Shown here piece by piece: positions 6,017-7,648 of a stretch of 7,648 nucleotides of DNA; position 1 is the first letter of the stretch; each line of letters begins with the position of its first letter. This DNA is from an uncultured Oscillospiraceae bacterium (GTDB lineage Bacteria; Bacillota; Clostridia; Oscillospirales; Oscillospiraceae). A model generated the notes under the pieces. The model saw nothing but the letters and a program-made list of their open reading frames with translations, did not search any database and had not been told where the DNA came from. The DNA lies in NCBI GenBank assembly GCA_947630345.1, contig CANRHF010000090.1, forward strand, positions 1-7,648, written 5' to 3'. Both the position numbers and the translations under genes were made by a program.

Positions 6017-6830
6017 CTGCAACGGCAACTGTTCCGCCTGCGCCTCCGACTGTGGGGACCGGAAGGCGGAAAGCCTCCTGGCCCAGCCCAATCCCAAGTC
6101 CAAGATCAAAAAGGTCATTGCCGTGATCTCCGGCAAGGGCGGCGTGGGCAAAAGCACCGTCACCTCCTTATTGGCGGTGGCCCTGACCCGCCGGGGGCAG
6201 AAGGTGGGCATTTTGGACGCGGACATCACCGGCCCCTCGGTGCCCACGGCCTTTGGCGTCACCGAGTGCCAGGGCTCCGACGGGACGGGCCTGTACCCAG
6301 CCCGGAGCCGGACGGGGATCCAGATCATGTCCATCAATCTGCTTTTGGACAACGCCACGGACCCGGTGGTGTGGCGGGGCCCGGTGATTGCCGGGGCGGT
6401 GAAGCAGTTTTGGACCGACGTGGTCTGGGAGGATGTGGACTGCCTGCTGGTGGATATGCCCCCCGGCACCGGCGACGTGCCCCTGACGGTGTTCCAGAGC
6501 CTGCCGGTGGATGGGGCGGTGATCGTCACCAGCCCCCAGGACCTGGTGAGCATGATCGTGGCCAAGGCTGTGAAGATGGCGAACATGATGCACATTCCCG
6601 TCCTGGGCTTTGTGGAGAACTACAGCTACCTGACCTGCCCGGACTGCGGCCGGCGGCTGGAGGTATTCGGCCCCTCCCGTCTGGAGGAGGTGGCGGAGGC
6701 CTTCCGGCTGCCCATTTTGGCCCGGCTGCCCATCCGGGCGGAGCTGGCGGAGCAGTGCGACAGCGGCCTGATGGAGACGGCGGACACCGCCGCTTTGGAA
6801 AAAGCCGTGGAGGCCATTCTGGCGGTGTAA
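6009..6830 (+). CDS. mrp: Mrp/NBP35 family iron-sulfur cluster carrier ATPase
   Basis: Mrp/NBP35 proteins are dimeric P-loop ATPases that hold a labile [4Fe-4S] cluster and pass it to apo-proteins. The 273-residue product carries the deviant Walker A SGKGGVGKST (41-50, Lys43 and Lys48) and DADITGPSVP (70-79). LLVDMPPGTGD (146-156) covers Walker B and the family signature. TSPQDLV (174-180) follows, then CPDC (210-213), the CXXC that bridges the cluster across the dimer. The N-terminus has four closely spaced cysteines (4, 8, 11, 15; CX3CX2CX3C), a probable second cluster site comparable to, but spaced differently from, the Nbp35 ferredoxin-like motif. The E. coli-type MIP18/DUF59 N-terminal domain is absent. 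The start at 6009 is set by AGGAG 8 nt upstream and by the cysteine motif beginning directly after it. Overlap with the protease gene suggests translational coupling. Confidence 0.93.
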   Translation: MSSCNGNCSACASDCGDRKAESLLAQPNPKSKIKKVIAVISGKGGVGKSTVTSLLAVALTRRGQKVGILDADITGPSVPTAFGVTECQGSDGTGLYPARSRTGIQIMSINLLLDNATDPVVWRGPVIAGAVKQFWTDVVWEDVDCLLVDMPPGTGDVPLTVFQSLPVDGAVIVTSPQDLVSMIVAKAVKMANMMHIPVLGFVENYSYLTCPDCGRRLEVFGPSRLEEVAEAFRLPILARLPIRAELAEQCDSGLMETADTAALEKAVEAILAV

Positions 6831-6857
6831 ATCTTGCGCAAATTCTGGGGGATTTTC

Positions 6858-6886
6858 TTTACTTTTCCATTGGAACGTGGTAAAAT
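6858..6886 (+). promoter_or_regulatory. Extended -10 promoter of purA
   Basis: TTTACT at 6858-6863 (4 of 6 to consensus) and TAAAAT at 6881-6886 (5 of 6) are 17 bp apart, with TG at 6878-6879 one base before the -10 box, the extended -10 arrangement. Transcription would begin near 6892-6894, giving a leader of about 32 nt. Confidence 0.72.
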
Positions 6887-6912
6887 ACCCCCGGTAAAGC
6901 TCATTCCATTTT

Positions 6913-6917
6913 GGAGG
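6913..6917 (+). promoter_or_regulatory. Ribosome-binding site of purA
   Basis: GGAGG, 7 nt before ATG 6925. It fixes the start, which is also where family homology begins (IRAIVGANWGDEG). Confidence 0.8.
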
Positions 6918-6924
6918 TTTCGAC

Positions 6925-7648
6925 ATGATTCGTGCGATAGTAGGCGCCAACTGGGGCGACGAAGGCAAGGGCAAGATCACAGACGCCCTGGCGAAGGACG
7001 CGGACGTGGTGGTGCGCTTCCAGGGCGGAAGCAACGCCGGCCACACCATTGTCAATCAGTATGGCCGTTTTGCCCTGCATCAGCTGCCCAGCGGCGTGTT
7101 CTATGACCATACCACCAACATTATCGGCAACGGCGTGGCGCTGGACCTGGGCAAATTCCTGAAGGAGACCGAATCCCTGGCCGCCGCCGGGGTGAAACCG
7201 AAACTGCTGGTTTCGGACCGGGTGCAGGTGGTGATGCCCTACCATGTCCTTTTTGACGAGTACGAGGAGGCCCGCTTGGCGGGGAAGTCCTTCGGCTCCA
7301 CCAAGTCCGGCATTGCCCCGTTCTACTCCGACAAGTACGCCAAGACCGGCTTCCAGCTCTGCGAGCTGTACGACGAGGACTACTGCATGGAGAAGCTGGA
7401 GCGGGTGCTGGCGGCCAAAAATGTGATCCTCAAATATCTCTATAACAAGCCGGAGCTGTCCGCCCGGGAGATTTTCGAGCAGATACGGCCCCTGCGGGAC
7501 GCCGTCGCGCCCTACATGGCGGACACCTTCCAATTCCTCCGCCAGGCCCGGGCGGAGGGGAAGACCATTCTTTTGGAGGGCCAGCTGGGCTCCATGAAGG
7601 ACCCGGACCACGGCATCTATCCCATGGTCACCTCGTCCTCCACGTTGG
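6925..7648 (+). CDS. purA: Adenylosuccinate synthetase, N-terminal 241 codons (3' end outside window)
   Basis: PurA joins IMP and aspartate with GTP hydrolysis to make adenylosuccinate, the first committed step to AMP, in the cytoplasm. Visible motifs are WGDEGKGK (10-17, the GTP loop with catalytic Asp12), QGGSNAGHT (33-41, catalytic His40), IIGNGV (66-71), GSTKSGIAP (124-132) and EGQLGSMKDPDHGIYP (218-233). About 240 of an expected 425-430 residues are present; the frame is open at the window end, so the truncation is the window edge. Several motifs differ from the E. coli-type enzyme: GANWGDEG for TQWGDEG, KSGIAP for GRGIGP, and EGQLGSMKDPDHG for EGAQGTLLDIDHG. This looks like the clostridial variant of the family rather than decay, since the catalytic Asp and His remain. 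It has its own promoter and is probably a separate unit from mrp. Confidence 0.95.
   Translation, partial: MIRAIVGANWGDEGKGKITDALAKDADVVVRFQGGSNAGHTIVNQYGRFALHQLPSGVFYDHTTNIIGNGVALDLGKFLKETESLAAAGVKPKLLVSDRVQVVMPYHVLFDEYEEARLAGKSFGSTKSGIAPFYSDKYAKTGFQLCELYDEDYCMEKLERVLAAKNVILKYLYNKPELSAREIFEQIRPLRDAVAPYMADTFQFLRQARAEGKTILLEGQLGSMKDPDHGIYPMVTSSSTL

Larger units (their letters stand above)
6831..6924 (+). other. mrp-purA intergenic region, no terminator seen
   Basis: These 94 nt are visibly more A+T-rich than the genes around them. They hold the purA promoter and ribosome-binding site, and an 8-bp palindrome TTGCGCAA at 6834-6841 just after the mrp stop. I see no stem followed by a T-run, no PurR-type box and no room for a purine riboswitch between the predicted transcription start and the purA ATG. 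Confidence 0.6.

Noticed and set aside
5006..6595. Long open frame on the - strand (529 codons) opposite the protease and mrp genes
   Set aside because: It lies wholly opposite two well-supported genes, is rich in Gln, Gly, Pro, Arg and His as expected of an antisense reading of G+C-rich codons, and has no recognisable domain.
6846..6893. GGGGG and CCCCC runs flanking the purA promoter as a regulatory hairpin
   Set aside because: Most of the stem would lie upstream of the predicted transcription start, so it would not be in the RNA, and 5 bp over a 36-base loop is weak.

Overview
The window is a G+C-rich, gene-dense stretch of a bacterial chromosome. All seven genes lie on the + strand. The protein sequences look clostridial: an RNase M5-like TOPRIM protein, an ABC-F ATPase, a Mrp/NBP35 ATPase with an N-terminal cysteine cluster, and an adenylosuccinate synthetase beginning MIRAIVGANWGDEGKGK. 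Together with the high G+C at third codon positions, this points to a high-G+C member of the Clostridia, probably Oscillospiraceae/Ruminococcaceae-like. That placement is inference from recalled family resemblance, not a database result.

Layout. (1) Positions 1-1322: 3' part of comEC, the DNA-uptake channel, with its start outside the window. (2) 1327-2364: holA, DNA polymerase III delta subunit, 4 nt after comEC. (3) 2357-2950: RNase M5-like TOPRIM protein, overlapping holA by 8 nt. (4) 2947-4818: ABC-F ATPase, overlapping the previous gene in an ATGA junction. These four genes have no room for terminators between them and look like one translationally linked transcript. (5) 4819-4867: the first real gap, only 49 nt. 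It carries an exact consensus promoter (TTGACA, 17 bp, TATAAT) whose -35 box overlaps the ABC-F stop codon. (6) 4868-6016: M50-family intramembrane zinc metalloprotease with a long helical C-terminal extension. (7) 6009-6830: Mrp/NBP35-type iron-sulfur carrier ATPase, overlapping the protease gene by 8 nt. (8) 6831-6924: a 94-nt gap with an extended -10 promoter. (9) 6925-7648: purA, cut by the window end after 241 codons.

How the genes work together. The first block mixes DNA uptake, replication-clamp loading, RNA maturation and ribosome-associated functions. comEC next to holA is a known neighbourhood in Firmicutes, and the block reads as a housekeeping operon rather than one pathway. The second block pairs a membrane protease with an Fe-S carrier under its own strong-looking promoter. 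purA starts a third unit for AMP synthesis.

I see no mobile element, CRISPR array, tRNA, rRNA, integrase, defence cassette or toxin-antitoxin pair. No intergenic stretch exceeds 100 bases. The window is mostly ordinary core genome. The items most worth a second look are the perfect consensus promoter, the protease with its uncharacterised C-terminal half and coupling to mrp, the RNase M5-like variant in an unusual neighbourhood, and the non-canonical PurA substrate-loop motifs. I do not find convincing evidence of an undescribed multi-gene system.
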